Positions 23,468-31,899 of a DNA stretch of 64,000 nt are shown here, piece after piece. Position 1 is the stretch's first letter. Each line of letters begins with the position of its first letter. The stretch lies in assembly GCA_942490945.1 (NCBI GenBank), contig CALNYZ010000018.1:1302001-1366000 (forward strand). The letters are read 5' to 3'. A model generated the notes under the pieces. That model was not told the origin of the DNA. It was given only the letters and a program-made list of their open reading frames with translations, and ran no database searches. This stretch comes from CALNYZ01 sp942490945 (lineage in GTDB: Bacteria; Pseudomonadota; Gammaproteobacteria; UBA6429; Thiohalophilaceae). The position numbers and the translations under genes were made by a program.

Positions 23468-24894
23468 AATCAATACGCAAGCGGCTGTTATTTTTCCTGA
23501 TGTTGATAACCCTGACAATTGGCACAGCATCGCTGATAAGCAGTTACATCGCGACGCGGCACGAAGTACAGGAGCTCTTTGACGCACAATTGGCGCAATC
23601 AACCCGTGTATTGCGTGCCATGTTGATTCGATCCATTGATGCTGGCAAGGTTATCGAGCTTGAAAAATTATTAATCGATATGCCATTACCAGACAGTTAT
23701 GTGCAAGATATTGCATCAAATACTGAAATTATTGGCCACGAATACGAGAGGAAAATCGCCTTTCAGGTATGGCAGCGACCGGACAAATTATTGCTGCATT
23801 CATCCAGCGCGCCAGTCAAAATATTTACGGCATCAGCAATGGACAAGATACATTACGGTTATTCGGATGAACTTATCGATAATAAAAGATGGCGTGTTTT
23901 CACTCTGCCAGATACGTCAGAGAAATATATTTTTCAGGCAGGCGAATTATATGAAGTACGTAATGAATTGATTCATGACATCAGCGTGAGCATGATGATA
24001 TTTTCCGTTATTGGAATCATATTGCTCGCAATTCTGATATGGATTGGTATTGGTCAGGGTTTATTGCCACTGAACAGAATTGCCAGAGAGGTAAGTCAAC
24101 GGTCACCACATGATCTTCGGCCGGTTAAAAACGCGCCAGCACCGGAAGAAATTGCGCCACTTGTCAGCGCGATAAACAATTTATTTAAACAGGTCGAAGC
24201 CTCGTTTGAATCTGAACGACGCTTTACCGATGATGCCGCACATGAACTTCGAACACCACTGGCTGCACTGAAGACGCAAATCCAGGTTGCACGCAGGATT
24301 GAGGATCCCGAAGAACAAAAACAGGCCTTGCAAAAGATTATTGTCGGTGTTGATCGGGCAACGCACCTGGTAGAGCAGTTATTAAACCTGGCGCGTTCGC
24401 AGGAAAATAATCATAAAGAAATCCATAATAAAGAAGTGATAAATTTACCGGATATCTGTTCGGAAATTATTGCCAATATGATGTCTGTTATCCGTGAAAA
24501 GAATATATCCATAGAAGTGAATGGCGTCGACAATATTCTGGTCAGTGCGAATAAAGTCGCACTGGGAATTATGCTGAGAAATATTATCGATAATGCCGTG
24601 AGGTATAGCCCGGTGAACAGTAGTATCGAAGTAACAATCGAGTCGAAAAATAATCAGGTTTGCTTGACTGTCCAAGACAGTGGCCCGGGAATCCCGGAAG
24701 AACTGCAAAAGCGTGTGTTCGATCGTTTTTACCGTATTACGGGAAGCAATCAAACAGGTAGCGGATTGGGGCTTGCGATAGTCCGTCAAATTGCCGAAGC
24801 AAATGAAATTGAAATCGATTTAAAAAATAACACAGAAAAAAATGGTTTGTGCGTGACACTAGTATTTAAAGAAACAAACGGAAATCCCTACTGA
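23464..24894 (+). CDS. QseC/PmrB-type sensor histidine kinase
   Basis: A 476-residue membrane kinase: first transmembrane segment about 8-28, a periplasmic domain of about 145 residues resembling the 2CSK N-terminal sensor (ATRHEVQELFDAQLAQSTRVLRAML), second transmembrane segment about 178-200, HAMP-like linker, HisKA with the phospho-His H260 in FTDDAAHELRTPLAAL, and a HATPase domain with the N box MLRNIIDNAVRYSP, G1 DSGPGIPEEL, F box RVFDRFYR and G2 GSGLGLAIV. It should phosphorylate the upstream regulator. The ligand is not readable from the sequence. Confidence 0.92.
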   Translation: MKSIRKRLLFFLMLITLTIGTASLISSYIATRHEVQELFDAQLAQSTRVLRAMLIRSIDAGKVIELEKLLIDMPLPDSYVQDIASNTEIIGHEYERKIAFQVWQRPDKLLLHSSSAPVKIFTASAMDKIHYGYSDELIDNKRWRVFTLPDTSEKYIFQAGELYEVRNELIHDISVSMMIFSVIGIILLAILIWIGIGQGLLPLNRIAREVSQRSPHDLRPVKNAPAPEEIAPLVSAINNLFKQVEASFESERRFTDDAAHELRTPLAALKTQIQVARRIEDPEEQKQALQKIIVGVDRATHLVEQLLNLARSQENNHKEIHNKEVINLPDICSEIIANMMSVIREKNISIEVNGVDNILVSANKVALGIMLRNIIDNAVRYSPVNSSIEVTIESKNNQVCLTVQDSGPGIPEELQKRVFDRFYRITGSNQTGSGLGLAIVRQIAEANEIEIDLKNNTEKNGLCVTLVFKETNGNPY

Positions 24895-24931
24895 TGAAAA
24901 CGTGATGTTTATAAAAATAGAGTGTTTTACA

Positions 24932-25389
24932 TGGTGGCGGGGATCTGCGTCGTTCACGGCCATCCATGGCCTTCGCGACATGCAAACATCCTGTTTGCAA
25001 CCCGCTACGCGTGTTCATCTCGGCATATTCACCAACAATAAAAAAGCCCAAGCAAAAATCACTCGGGCTTTTCTATTGTTTGGTGGAGGCGGCGGGGATC
25101 GGGTCGCTCACGGCCATCCCTGGCCTTCGCGACATGCAAACGTCCTGTTTGCAACCCGCTACGCGTGCTCATCTCGGCACATTCATCAACAATAAAAAAG
25201 CCCAAGCAAAAATCGCTCGGGCTTTTCTATTGTTTGGTGGAGGCGGCGGGGATCGGGTCGCTCACGGCCATCCCTGGCCTTCGCGACATGCAAACATCCT
25301 GTTTGCAACCCGCTACGCGTGCTCAACTCAGCATGTTCACAAACATTAAAAAAGGCCACCTAAAAAATCAGGTGACCTTGTTTATTGTT
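24932..25389. repeat. Three ~154-bp tandem repeats carrying copies of the tmRNA 3' end
   Basis: Units begin at 24932, 25081 and 25235, and the next start (25390) is the genuine tmRNA 3' end. Each unit opens with TGGTGGAGGCGGCGGGGATC (the first unit is slightly decayed), the complement of the ssrA 3' terminus, then a conserved stretch with the near-palindrome TGCAAAC-N5-GTTTGCA, then a bidirectional terminator (AAAAGCCC ... GGGCTTTT, for example 25042-25072 and 25195-25226). Reading frames here are artefacts of the repeat. ssrA 3' ends are favoured integration sites, so the array may be the scar of att-site duplications. Confidence 0.85.
25346..25379 (-). terminator. Terminator of ssrA
   Basis: On the minus strand, 11 bases after the tmRNA CCA end, AAGGTCACCT and AGGTGGCCTT form a stem (one G-U-type mismatch) around an A/T-rich loop, followed by TTTTTT. 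Confidence 0.8.
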
Positions 25390-25748
25390 TGGTGGAGGCG
25401 GCGGGGATCGAACCCGCGTCCGCAAATTCTCCGCCTTCGGCTCTACATGCTTATCCTGTTCTTTAATTTAACTGTCTGCTGCCCAACAGGCGGGGATCAC
25501 ATACAGCGATTCCGTAAGGTTTTAGCGAATCCATCCCGGACGTATTTCATCGCGATCTTGTAAGGATGACCCCGGTTATCTGAGTTTACAAGCACACATC
25601 AGGCCGAGGGCTTTACGCAGGTTATTAAGCTGCTAAAGCGTAGTTGTCGTCGTTTGCAACTATAAGTTTACAGCTGGATTTACGAGGTAATCTGTGCCTC
25701 GGCATGCACCTTGGGTTTCGCAATCCACGTCGAAGCCATGTCGCCCCC
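25390..25748 (-). ncRNA. ssrA: Transfer-messenger RNA (tmRNA)
   Basis: A one-piece tmRNA of 359 nt. The 5' end reads GGGGGCGACATGGCTTCGAC and the 3' end reads the T-loop GGGTTCGATCCCCGCC, then the acceptor strand and encoded CCA. The tag reading frame lies at 25625-25657 on this strand: GCA resume codon, then ANDDNYALAA and TAA. tmRNA with SmpB rescues stalled ribosomes and marks the nascent peptide for ClpXP or FtsH. smpB lies 63 bp further upstream on the same strand. The 3' end is copied three times in the repeats downstream. Confidence 0.98.
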
Positions 25749-25811
25749 AAAGATGTCTTATCTTAGTATATATTATCTCGCCAGTCTGTTTTCAAGTGCT
25801 GAAATAGTAAA

Positions 25812-26294
25812 CTAATGGCGTTTCATGATACGTTCTTTATCGCGTTGCCAGTCGCGCTGCTTGGTGGCGTCGCGTTTATCGTGGGATTTTTTGCCTTTGG
25901 CCAGCGAAATTTCGAGTTTTGCCCGGTTGTTTTTCCAGTACATGGCAGTCGGAATCAGCGCAAAGCCCTTTTGCTCAACCAGTCCGACAAACTTGCTCAG
26001 TTCCTGGCGATGAAGCAGTAATTTCCGTGATCGGGTGGGATCAGGCGTGATGTGCGTCGAAACGGTTTGCAAGGGTGTGATGGTCGCCCCGAACAGAAAT
26101 GCCTCACCATTTTTGAGCAATACATAACTGTCACGAATTTGTGCACGGCCGGCACGAATCGCCTTGACTTCCCAGCCTTGCAAGGAGAGTCCTGCTTCAA
26201 TTCGCTCACCCAGCTGATAGTCAAAACGTGATTTCTTGTTCAACGCAATCGTTGGACTATTGCCGGTTTTTTTCTTTTTCTTCTGCTTTCCCAT
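25812..26294 (-). CDS. smpB: SsrA-binding protein SmpB
   Basis: SmpB binds the tRNA-like domain of tmRNA and is needed for trans-translation. The 160-residue protein shows IALNKKSRFDYQLGERIEAGLSLQGWEVKAIRAGRA with the conserved GWEVK, SYVLLKNGEAFLFGATI, the RSRKLLLHRQEL segment, and the basic C-terminal tail KGKKSHDKRDATKQRDWQRDK, which enters the decoding site. A lysine-rich N-terminus precedes the core. It is encoded directly upstream of ssrA on the same strand. Confidence 0.97.
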   Translation of the reverse strand: MGKQKKKKKTGNSPTIALNKKSRFDYQLGERIEAGLSLQGWEVKAIRAGRAQIRDSYVLLKNGEAFLFGATITPLQTVSTHITPDPTRSRKLLLHRQELSKFVGLVEQKGFALIPTAMYWKNNRAKLEISLAKGKKSHDKRDATKQRDWQRDKERIMKRH

Positions 26295-26430
26295 GCCGGT
26301 ATTATAACGGAGCTTCTATACCTTATATATAGTGGCAGGAATATCCAGCTGAGCAGCGCTGGCAGGCTTGAGCTGCCGGGAGGAATCGCGGACAATGTTC
26401 GCATAAGCAGAAAAACAGGTGTAATTGACG

Positions 26431-27882
26431 ATGAATACACGCAGCACATCAATTCACGGGGAATGGTCATCTCGCTGGGCGTTCATACTCGCCGCAACCG
26501 GTTCCGCCGTCGGTCTCGGTAATATCTGGAAATTTCCGTATATCGCCGGTGAAAATGGTGGCGGGGCATTTGTGCTGGTGTATTTATTGTGCATCGCATT
26601 TATCGGCATACCCATCATGATGGCAGAAATCATGTTGGGCAGACGGGGCCGACAGAGCCCCATCAATACCATGTATACACTCGGCATCGAATCGGGCAGC
26701 AGTGCACACTGGAAGTGGCTGGGCTGGATGGGCGTGGTAGCAGGCTTTCTGATTTTATCCTATTACTCGGTAGTTGCCGGCTGGGCGCTGGATTACATTT
26801 TTAAATCGGGTGCCGGTTCTTTTCAGGGCCAGACAACGGATCAAATAGGGCATCTGTTTAGCAATCTGTTGAGCAGTCCGGGACGATTAATTTTCTGGCA
26901 TACCTTGTTTATGATATTAACCATGACCGTTGTTGCGCGCGGTGTAAAAGGTGGTCTGGAAAAAGCAGTGCGTTTCCTGATGCCAGGTTTACTGGTATTA
27001 CTGCTGATTTTATTGGGCTATGCCATTAGCGCCGGTAACTTTGAACAGGGCTTGAGGTTTTTATTTGAACCCAACTTTGGCAATCTTTTTTATCGGCACG
27101 GTGAAGCAGGCAAATTTTTAACCGATGCGGCAGGTGAAAAAATATTTACCCTGGAATATGTGTTGATTGCCATGGGTCATGCCTTCTTTACCTTAAGTCT
27201 GGGGATGGGCGCCATCATGGTGTATGGATCATATTTGCCGCACAACACGTCGATTGCTAAAACAACATTTATTATCGCCGGTGCGGATACCGTGGTTGCA
27301 TTACTGGCAGGCATGATTATTTTCCCGATAGTTTTCGCAAATGGTCTTGATCCGGCGAAAGGCCCCGGTCTGATTTTCAATACCTTGCCGATAGCCTTTG
27401 GCCAAATGCCGGGAGGCACATTTTTCGGTACACTGTTTTTTATATTGCTGGTATTTGCCGCCTGGTCATCCAGTATTTCGCTCATCGAACCCGCAGTGGC
27501 ATATCTGGTTGAAAACAAAGGTATGCAACGGATAAAAGCGTCAGTCATTATGGGCGTATCTTGTTGGGCTGTGGGATTATTGTCAGTCTTGTCCGTTAAT
27601 TACTGGAAAAAAATCTATCCACTGGGCTATTTTGATGTGTTTGCCGAAAAAACGTTTTTCGATGTGTTTGATTACCTGACTGCAAACATCATGCTGCCGC
27701 TGGGGGGATTATTAATTGCTATCTTCAGCGCCTGGATCATGAGTCATGAAGCATCACGAGATGAACTGGGACTTAAAGATGGCCCGGGATACAAGAGCTG
27801 GTTGGTAGTGGTTTCCTTTATTACGCCGCCAGCCGTATTGATTGTATTTTTAAGCCTGATCTTTCCCAAGCTGTTTAACTAA
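26431..27882 (+). CDS. Sodium-dependent neurotransmitter-symporter-family (NSS) transporter
   Basis: A 483-residue inner-membrane protein with about 12 hydrophobic segments. The N-terminal signature WAFILAATGSAVGLGNIWKF then PYIAGENGGGAFVLVY is the Na+/substrate site of bacterial LeuT-like SNF transporters; AWSSSISLIEPAVAYL is the conserved TM8 region. Substrates of this family are usually amino acids; the exact one cannot be inferred. The ATG at 26431 is chosen over the TTG at 26425; AGGTG lies upstream. It is followed 23 bp later by ratA on the same strand. Confidence 0.92.
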   Translation: MNTRSTSIHGEWSSRWAFILAATGSAVGLGNIWKFPYIAGENGGGAFVLVYLLCIAFIGIPIMMAEIMLGRRGRQSPINTMYTLGIESGSSAHWKWLGWMGVVAGFLILSYYSVVAGWALDYIFKSGAGSFQGQTTDQIGHLFSNLLSSPGRLIFWHTLFMILTMTVVARGVKGGLEKAVRFLMPGLLVLLLILLGYAISAGNFEQGLRFLFEPNFGNLFYRHGEAGKFLTDAAGEKIFTLEYVLIAMGHAFFTLSLGMGAIMVYGSYLPHNTSIAKTTFIIAGADTVVALLAGMIIFPIVFANGLDPAKGPGLIFNTLPIAFGQMPGGTFFGTLFFILLVFAAWSSSISLIEPAVAYLVENKGMQRIKASVIMGVSCWAVGLLSVLSVNYWKKIYPLGYFDVFAEKTFFDVFDYLTANIMLPLGGLLIAIFSAWIMSHEASRDELGLKDGPGYKSWLVVVSFITPPAVLIVFLSLIFPKLFN

Positions 27883-27905
27883 CCTGAGTCGACAATTTAC
27901 CTGAC

Positions 27906-28343
27906 ATGTCCAAGCGAATTACAAAAAGTGCACTAGTGACTTATAGTGCTCAGCAAATGTTTGCACTGGTGGATGAAATTGAACGCTACCCTGAATTCCT
28001 GCCCTGGTGTGGGGGAGCCAAAATTATTACCAGAGACGCCGATACAGTTACGGCACAGCTAAAAATCGCACATAGCGGATTTGAAAATACCTTCACGACT
28101 AAAAATTATAATAATGAGCCAACGACGATTAAAATGACCCTGGTAGAGGGGCCCTTTAAAATACTGACTGGTGACTGGCTGTTTGAACAGCTGGGGAATG
28201 ACGGGTGCAAGGTGAGTCTGGATCTGGAATTTGAATTTAACAGCAAGATTCTGGATATCACGCTGGGACCGTTGTTCAGCAAGATTGCGAATACATTAAT
28301 GGATGCATTTATCGAACGCGCGCGGGTGATATATAAAAAATGA
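27906..28343 (+). CDS. ratA: RatA/Coq10-family START-domain protein
   Basis: A 145-residue START-like protein of the RatA/YfjG family, which is described in E. coli as a 70S-association inhibitor and is related to the mitochondrial ubiquinone-binding Coq10. Visible motifs: SALVTYSAQQMFALVDEIERYPEFLPWCGGA, FTTKNYNNEPTTIKM, LVEGPFKILTGDWLFE, and the C-terminal DAFIERARVIY. Together with the next gene it forms the conserved ratA-rnfH(ratB) pair beside smpB and bamE, as in other gammaproteobacteria. Despite the name, a toxin role is doubtful in many species. Confidence 0.93.
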   Translation: MSKRITKSALVTYSAQQMFALVDEIERYPEFLPWCGGAKIITRDADTVTAQLKIAHSGFENTFTTKNYNNEPTTIKMTLVEGPFKILTGDWLFEQLGNDGCKVSLDLEFEFNSKILDITLGPLFSKIANTLMDAFIERARVIYKK

Positions 28344-28356
28344 AGAGTAAACGATT

Positions 28357-28641
28357 ATGCTGGTAGAAGTGGCTTATGCCAAACCCGAGGTACAGGTTAT
28401 TCTGGCAACAGAAGTGGATGAGAATTGTACCATTGAGCAGGCGATAAAATTGTCCGGTGTATTACAACGCTTCCCGGAAATTGATCTTGCGCAGCACAAG
28501 GTTGGCGTGTTCGGCAAACTTGGAAACCTGACAGATGTGTTGCGAGAGAAGGATCGCGTTGAGATTTACCGCCCCTTGATTGCCGATCCAAAAGAATCGC
28601 GCAGAAAACGCGCGGCAAAAAAAGAACAGGAAAAGGACTAG
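28357..28641 (+). CDS. rnfH: RnfH/RatB-family ubiquitin-fold protein
   Basis: A 94-residue beta-grasp protein of the RnfH (UPF0125, RatB) family. It shows LVEVAYAKPEVQVILATEVDENCTIEQAI and IDLAQHKVGVFGK then REKDRVEIYRPLIADPKESRRKRA, the family ending with a basic tail. It starts 13 bp after ratA, completing the usual pair. Biochemical function is not established. It converges with bamE. Confidence 0.93.
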   Translation: MLVEVAYAKPEVQVILATEVDENCTIEQAIKLSGVLQRFPEIDLAQHKVGVFGKLGNLTDVLREKDRVEIYRPLIADPKESRRKRAAKKEQEKD

Positions 28642-28661
28642 GACAATCCGGCGTTTCGATA

Positions 28662-28997
28662 TCAGTTTAGAACTTTGTCCTGGAATTCAGATTTGTCAAT
28701 TTTTGACAACGACCCATCCTTGAAATAAAGCGTCAGCCGTTTTTGTTGCATCGTATCTTCGCCACCCTTGCGAAAGGCGTAGACATATTCCCAACGGTTG
28801 CTGTGAAACGGATCGATCAACATCGGGCTACCCAGTAAAAAATTGACTTCCCGTTCTGTCATGCCGGTGCGCAGTTGCGCCAGCTTGTCGGCGTCCACCG
28901 TATTACCTTGCTGGACGTCAATTTTGTACACCGTGCAGCCGGAAACCAGCGCGGATACGACCAGGAACAACAGAGGAATAATGAGAATAGTTCGCAT
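28662..28997 (-). CDS. bamE: Outer-membrane assembly lipoprotein BamE
   Basis: BamE is a small lipoprotein of the BAM complex that inserts outer-membrane beta-barrels. The 111-residue product has a signal peptide with lipobox (VSGC, Cys21), then YKIDVQQGNTVDADKLAQLRTGMTEREVNFLLGSPM, the OmlA/SmpA signature, and WEYVYAFRKGGED. It is divergent from fur with a 104-bp spacer, the classic omlA-fur arrangement. Confidence 0.96.
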   Translation of the reverse strand: MRTILIIPLLFLVVSALVSGCTVYKIDVQQGNTVDADKLAQLRTGMTEREVNFLLGSPMLIDPFHSNRWEYVYAFRKGGEDTMQQKRLTLYFKDGSLSKIDKSEFQDKVLN

Positions 28998-29101
28998 TTA
29001 ATTATGGGTTACGTCTATAATACAGTCAGCGCGTATAGTAACGGAAATCTGCGAATACGCCTACACCCAATTAAACGTTGTATTTGCAAGAGGTCAGTCA
29101 A

Positions 29102-29512
29102 TTGGAAAGCCAGGATTTACAAAAGCTCGGGCTTAAAGCCACCTTACCGCGTTTAAAAATACTCAAATTTCTTGAGGATACCAAGCTGCGCCACATGAGT
29201 GCGGAAGATGTTTACAAGGCTATGCTGGAGCAGGGTGAGGATATTGGTCTGGCCACGATTTACCGCGTTTTAACACAATTTGAACAAGCGGGCCTGGTGA
29301 CGCGCCATCATTTTGAAGGTGGGCACTCGGTATTTGAGCTGGATCAGGGCAAACACCACGATCATATTGTGTGTGTAAAATGTGGTCGGGTTGATGAGTT
29401 TTATGACACCACCATCGAAGATCGGCAAAAAGCCATCGCCAAGGAAAAAGGTTTTGCCATGACCGATCACGCTTTATATATATACGGCATTTGCAGTAGC
29501 TGCCAGAAGTAG
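29102..29512 (+). CDS. fur: Ferric uptake regulator Fur, TTG start
   Basis: Fur represses iron-uptake genes with Fe2+. The 136-residue protein begins at a TTG at 29102, eight bases after AGAGG; there is no ATG at the N-terminus, and an earlier in-frame TTG at 29078 has no ribosome site. The start gives MESQDLQKLGLKATLPRLKIL, the normal Fur N-terminus. Winged helix: DVYKAMLEQGEDIGLATIYRVLTQFE. Metal sites: HHFEGGHSVFELDQGKHHDHIVCVKCGRVDEF with CxxC and a second CSSC near the C-terminus. A TATAAT-like box lies in the spacer to bamE. Confidence 0.95.
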   Translation: MESQDLQKLGLKATLPRLKILKFLEDTKLRHMSAEDVYKAMLEQGEDIGLATIYRVLTQFEQAGLVTRHHFEGGHSVFELDQGKHHDHIVCVKCGRVDEFYDTTIEDRQKAIAKEKGFAMTDHALYIYGICSSCQK

Positions 29513-29540
29513 GATGAAGGTTTCGCGCCAGCTGGCGCGA

Positions 29541-29586
29541 AAAAAAAGGGGTCGGCAGCCGTCGTTTGGCTCTGACCACTTTTTTT
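29541..29586. terminator. REP element in A/T tracts downstream of fur
   Basis: An eight-A run, then GGGGTCGGCAGCC ... GGCTCTGACC, then seven T. The REP stem flanked by A and T tracts has the form of a bidirectional rho-independent terminator; on the plus strand it would end fur transcription. Confidence 0.7.
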
Positions 29587-29871
29587 CAGTTATTCCCGTG
29601 GACGCCTTGACCCGAAGGGTAAGGCGCCCACGATGAACCTCGAAGAGGTTCTGTGGGAAGGGAATTCATAGTAACCCGTCATTCCGGCCAAGCCGAAGGC
29701 ACGAGCCGGAATCTATAATTTTATTTTAAAGGTGCTTTTCGCATTCACCGAATGCGAGTAACTTTCTTTGTTCGTACAAAGAAAGTTACCAAAGAAAATC
29801 GCCCCCTACATGCAAACCGGACAAGTCATTTATTTTTCATTTGTGGTCGTCCTCTCGTACAACAAAACAAA

Positions 29872-29908
29872 GGGTCAGAGCCAAACGACGGCTGCCGACC
29901 CTTTTTTT
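29872..29908. terminator. REP element with T tract (second copy)
   Basis: GGGTCAGAGCC ... GGCTGCCGACCC followed by seven T, with an A-rich stretch in front. Same family as 29541-29586, in the opposite orientation. Confidence 0.6.
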
Positions 29909-29990
29909 AATCATGGGATTCCGGATAACGCTATCGCGTTTCCGGAATGACGGGAACGCGTCAGGCCTCAGCTCTTTCGATCAAAAAAAA

Positions 29991-30026
29991 GGTCAGAGCC
30001 AAACGACGGCTGCAGACCCCTTTTTT
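29991..30026. terminator. REP element with A and T tracts downstream of recN
   Basis: Eight A (29983-29990), GGTCAGAGCC ... GGCTGCAGACCCC, then six T. Read on the minus strand it lies just after the recN stop and would terminate recN. Confidence 0.65.
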
Positions 30027-30036
30027 CGGGAACACG

Positions 30037-31707
30037 TTAGGCTTCCGCCCGCTCTATCATTTCTTTCGCATGCGAGCGGGTTTGTTCAGTAATTTCCAGT
30101 CCACCTAACATACGTGCCAGTTCATCAATGCGTTGTTGTTTGTCGAGTGAGGTAATGCTGGTATAGGTCGATTTCTTGTCCGACGTTTTATTCACCTGCA
30201 TATGCTGATGACCAAGCGCCGCCACCTGCGGTAAGTGGGTTACACATAGCACCTGATTGTGTTCGGCGAGTCGCCGTAACAGACGCCCGACAATTTCAGC
30301 AATTCGTCCACCGATGCCCACATCCACTTCATCGAAAACCAACGTCGGGATACGTGTGTCTTTGGCGGTGATAACCTGAATGGCGAGGCTGATACGTGAC
30401 AACTCACCACCCGAGGCCACTTTTGCCAGGGCGCGGCGTTCCTGACCTTTGTTGGCACTGACCAGAAATTCGATTTCATCAAAGCCGTTCGACGTGAAAT
30501 GTGTTTTATCGGTTGTGACGGCAATTTCAAAACTGCCACCGTCCATGCCGAGCGTTTGCATGCTTTCTGTGACCAGCCTGGAAAGTTTTGCGGCGGATTT
30601 TTTTCGTTGCGTGGAAAGGGCAGTGGCCGCAGCCAGAAAACTTTCCTGTGCTTTTTTAATTTCACCCTGCAAGGACCCGATACGTACATCGGCGTTTTCA
30701 ATTTTGTCCAGTTTTTCACTCAGCACAGGTAACAGGGTATGAATCTCATCAAGACTGCATTGATGTTTGCGTGAAATCTGTTGCATGTCGGCAAGTCTTT
30801 GCTCGAGCCATTCGAGTCGTTCCGGATCTATATCCAGATCATCCTGATAATGTTTCAGTTCGCTGACTGCTTCCTGTGCATTAATCAGGCTTTGATTTAA
30901 TAATTCAGCCACGGATTCCAGCGATGCATCCAGATTGCACAACTGGCCAACTTCGCTGATGCATTTATTCAGTTCGGTATTCACGTTAAAGCCATCCGCT
31001 TCATCCAGCAAGCCAATGATCATTTCCAGGCTGCGAATCAGGTGCGAGGCATTGGCAAGTTTGCGGTGTTCCTGCTCAACTTCATTGGCTTCATTCTCGT
31101 TAAATGCCAGGGTTTCCAGTTCGTTGACCTGGTAGCGCAGCAATTCCAGTTGCGCGCTGCGTTCGGCGCTGGCCTGCGAAAGTTGTGCATATTCGTTTTG
31201 CAGGGTATGCCAGCTACGGTAATGTGTTTTCACATCAGTGAGTAAGGACTGGTTACCGGCATAGTCATCCAGCAACTGGCGTTGTAATTCTTTTTTCAGC
31301 AGGGATTGGTGTTCGTGCTGGCCATGCAGGTCTACCAACAGTTCACCCAGTTCACGCAATAATTTTACCGGCGCGGGTATGCCATTTATAAATGCCTTGG
31401 ATGTACCGGCGGCAGAAATCGAACGGCGAATAATGCATTCGTTTTCTGAATCCATTTCGTGTTTGACCAGCCATTTCTCGGCAGCGGGTGCATCATGGGT
31501 ACTGAAGGTCACGCTGACTTCGGCCTTGTCTTCACCGTGACGGACGATATGACTGTCGGCGCGATCACCCAGTGCCAAACCCAATGCATCCAGCAATATG
31601 GATTTACCGGCACCGGTTTCACCGGTGATAGTACTCAGGCCGGTGGTGATTTCAATGTCGAGCTTTTCAACGACTGCCAGATTCCAGATATGGATATGAG
31701 TGAGCAT
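30037..31707 (-). CDS. recN: DNA repair protein RecN
   Basis: RecN is an SMC-like ATPase used in double-strand-break repair. The 556-residue product has the N-terminal Walker A region STITGETGAGKSILLDALGLALGDRAD, a long coiled-coil middle (about 150-380), the ABC signature KVASGGELSRISLAIQVI, and Walker B TLVFDEVDVGIGG followed by LCVTHLPQVAALG. Length matches the family. The N-terminus MLTHIHIWNLAVVEKLDIE is nearly repeated 160 bp upstream in an odd duplication; the normal upstream region has therefore been replaced. A typical SOS box is not obvious in that insert. Confidence 0.96.
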   Translation of the reverse strand: MLTHIHIWNLAVVEKLDIEITTGLSTITGETGAGKSILLDALGLALGDRADSHIVRHGEDKAEVSVTFSTHDAPAAEKWLVKHEMDSENECIIRRSISAAGTSKAFINGIPAPVKLLRELGELLVDLHGQHEHQSLLKKELQRQLLDDYAGNQSLLTDVKTHYRSWHTLQNEYAQLSQASAERSAQLELLRYQVNELETLAFNENEANEVEQEHRKLANASHLIRSLEMIIGLLDEADGFNVNTELNKCISEVGQLCNLDASLESVAELLNQSLINAQEAVSELKHYQDDLDIDPERLEWLEQRLADMQQISRKHQCSLDEIHTLLPVLSEKLDKIENADVRIGSLQGEIKKAQESFLAAATALSTQRKKSAAKLSRLVTESMQTLGMDGGSFEIAVTTDKTHFTSNGFDEIEFLVSANKGQERRALAKVASGGELSRISLAIQVITAKDTRIPTLVFDEVDVGIGGRIAEIVGRLLRRLAEHNQVLCVTHLPQVAALGHQHMQVNKTSDKKSTYTSITSLDKQQRIDELARMLGGLEITEQTRSHAKEMIERAEA

Positions 31708-31899
31708 ATTTAACTTTTACTCCCCTGCAAACAGATCGCTCTCGGCTTCCTCGACACTTGCTTCTGCATTGTTCTACCTTCGTCCGTCCATGGACTCGTG
31801 CCTCTCGCGACAGGGCCTGCCCCGTGAGCGAAGCGAATGTTGTGGGCATTAGTAAATCCCTGTACGTCGTTCCAGATATGAATATGCGTTAACATCGAA
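31708..31899 (-). repeat. Insert with duplicated recN start between nadK and recN
   Basis: Reading on the minus strand from 31895, the sequence encodes MLTHIHIWN, exactly the first nine residues of RecN. It then runs into an unrelated insert of about 160 bp (ACGAAGGTAGAACAATG and similar), which ends at the true recN start that again reads MLTHIHIWN. The two start copies differ at four third- or first-codon positions, all synonymous. The open frame (61 codons) ends in TAA just before the real recN ATG. It looks like an element inserted with duplication of the start region, or a leader peptide. Confidence 0.65.

Larger units (their letters stand above)
29513..30036. other. Repeat-rich region between convergent fur and recN
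   Basis: This 524-bp gap holds several palindromic elements and no supported gene. They are a perfect 20-bp palindrome TTCGCGCC-AGCT-GGCGCGAA at 29522-29541, three GGGTCAGAGCC-family REPs (listed separately), an ATTCCGG-family element at 29680-29712, a perfect 13-bp-stem hairpin (GTAACTTTCTTTG) at 29758-29789, and another ATTCCGG-type hairpin at about 29922-29955. The region acts as a spacer between two converging genes. Confidence 0.75.

Noticed and set aside
24902..25563. Overlapping plus-strand frames rich in HGHPWPSRHAN and LFATRYAC
   Set aside because: They translate the three tandem ssrA-derived repeats and run into the tmRNA gene itself; not protein coding.
27906..28641. ratA-rnfH as a toxin-antitoxin system
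   Set aside because: Although RatA/RatB carry that label, the pair is a conserved housekeeping set related to Coq10 and a ubiquitin-fold protein; nothing here supports a TA function.
29841..30092. Plus-strand frame over the fur-recN gap
   Set aside because: It translates REP elements and the 3' end of recN in antisense.
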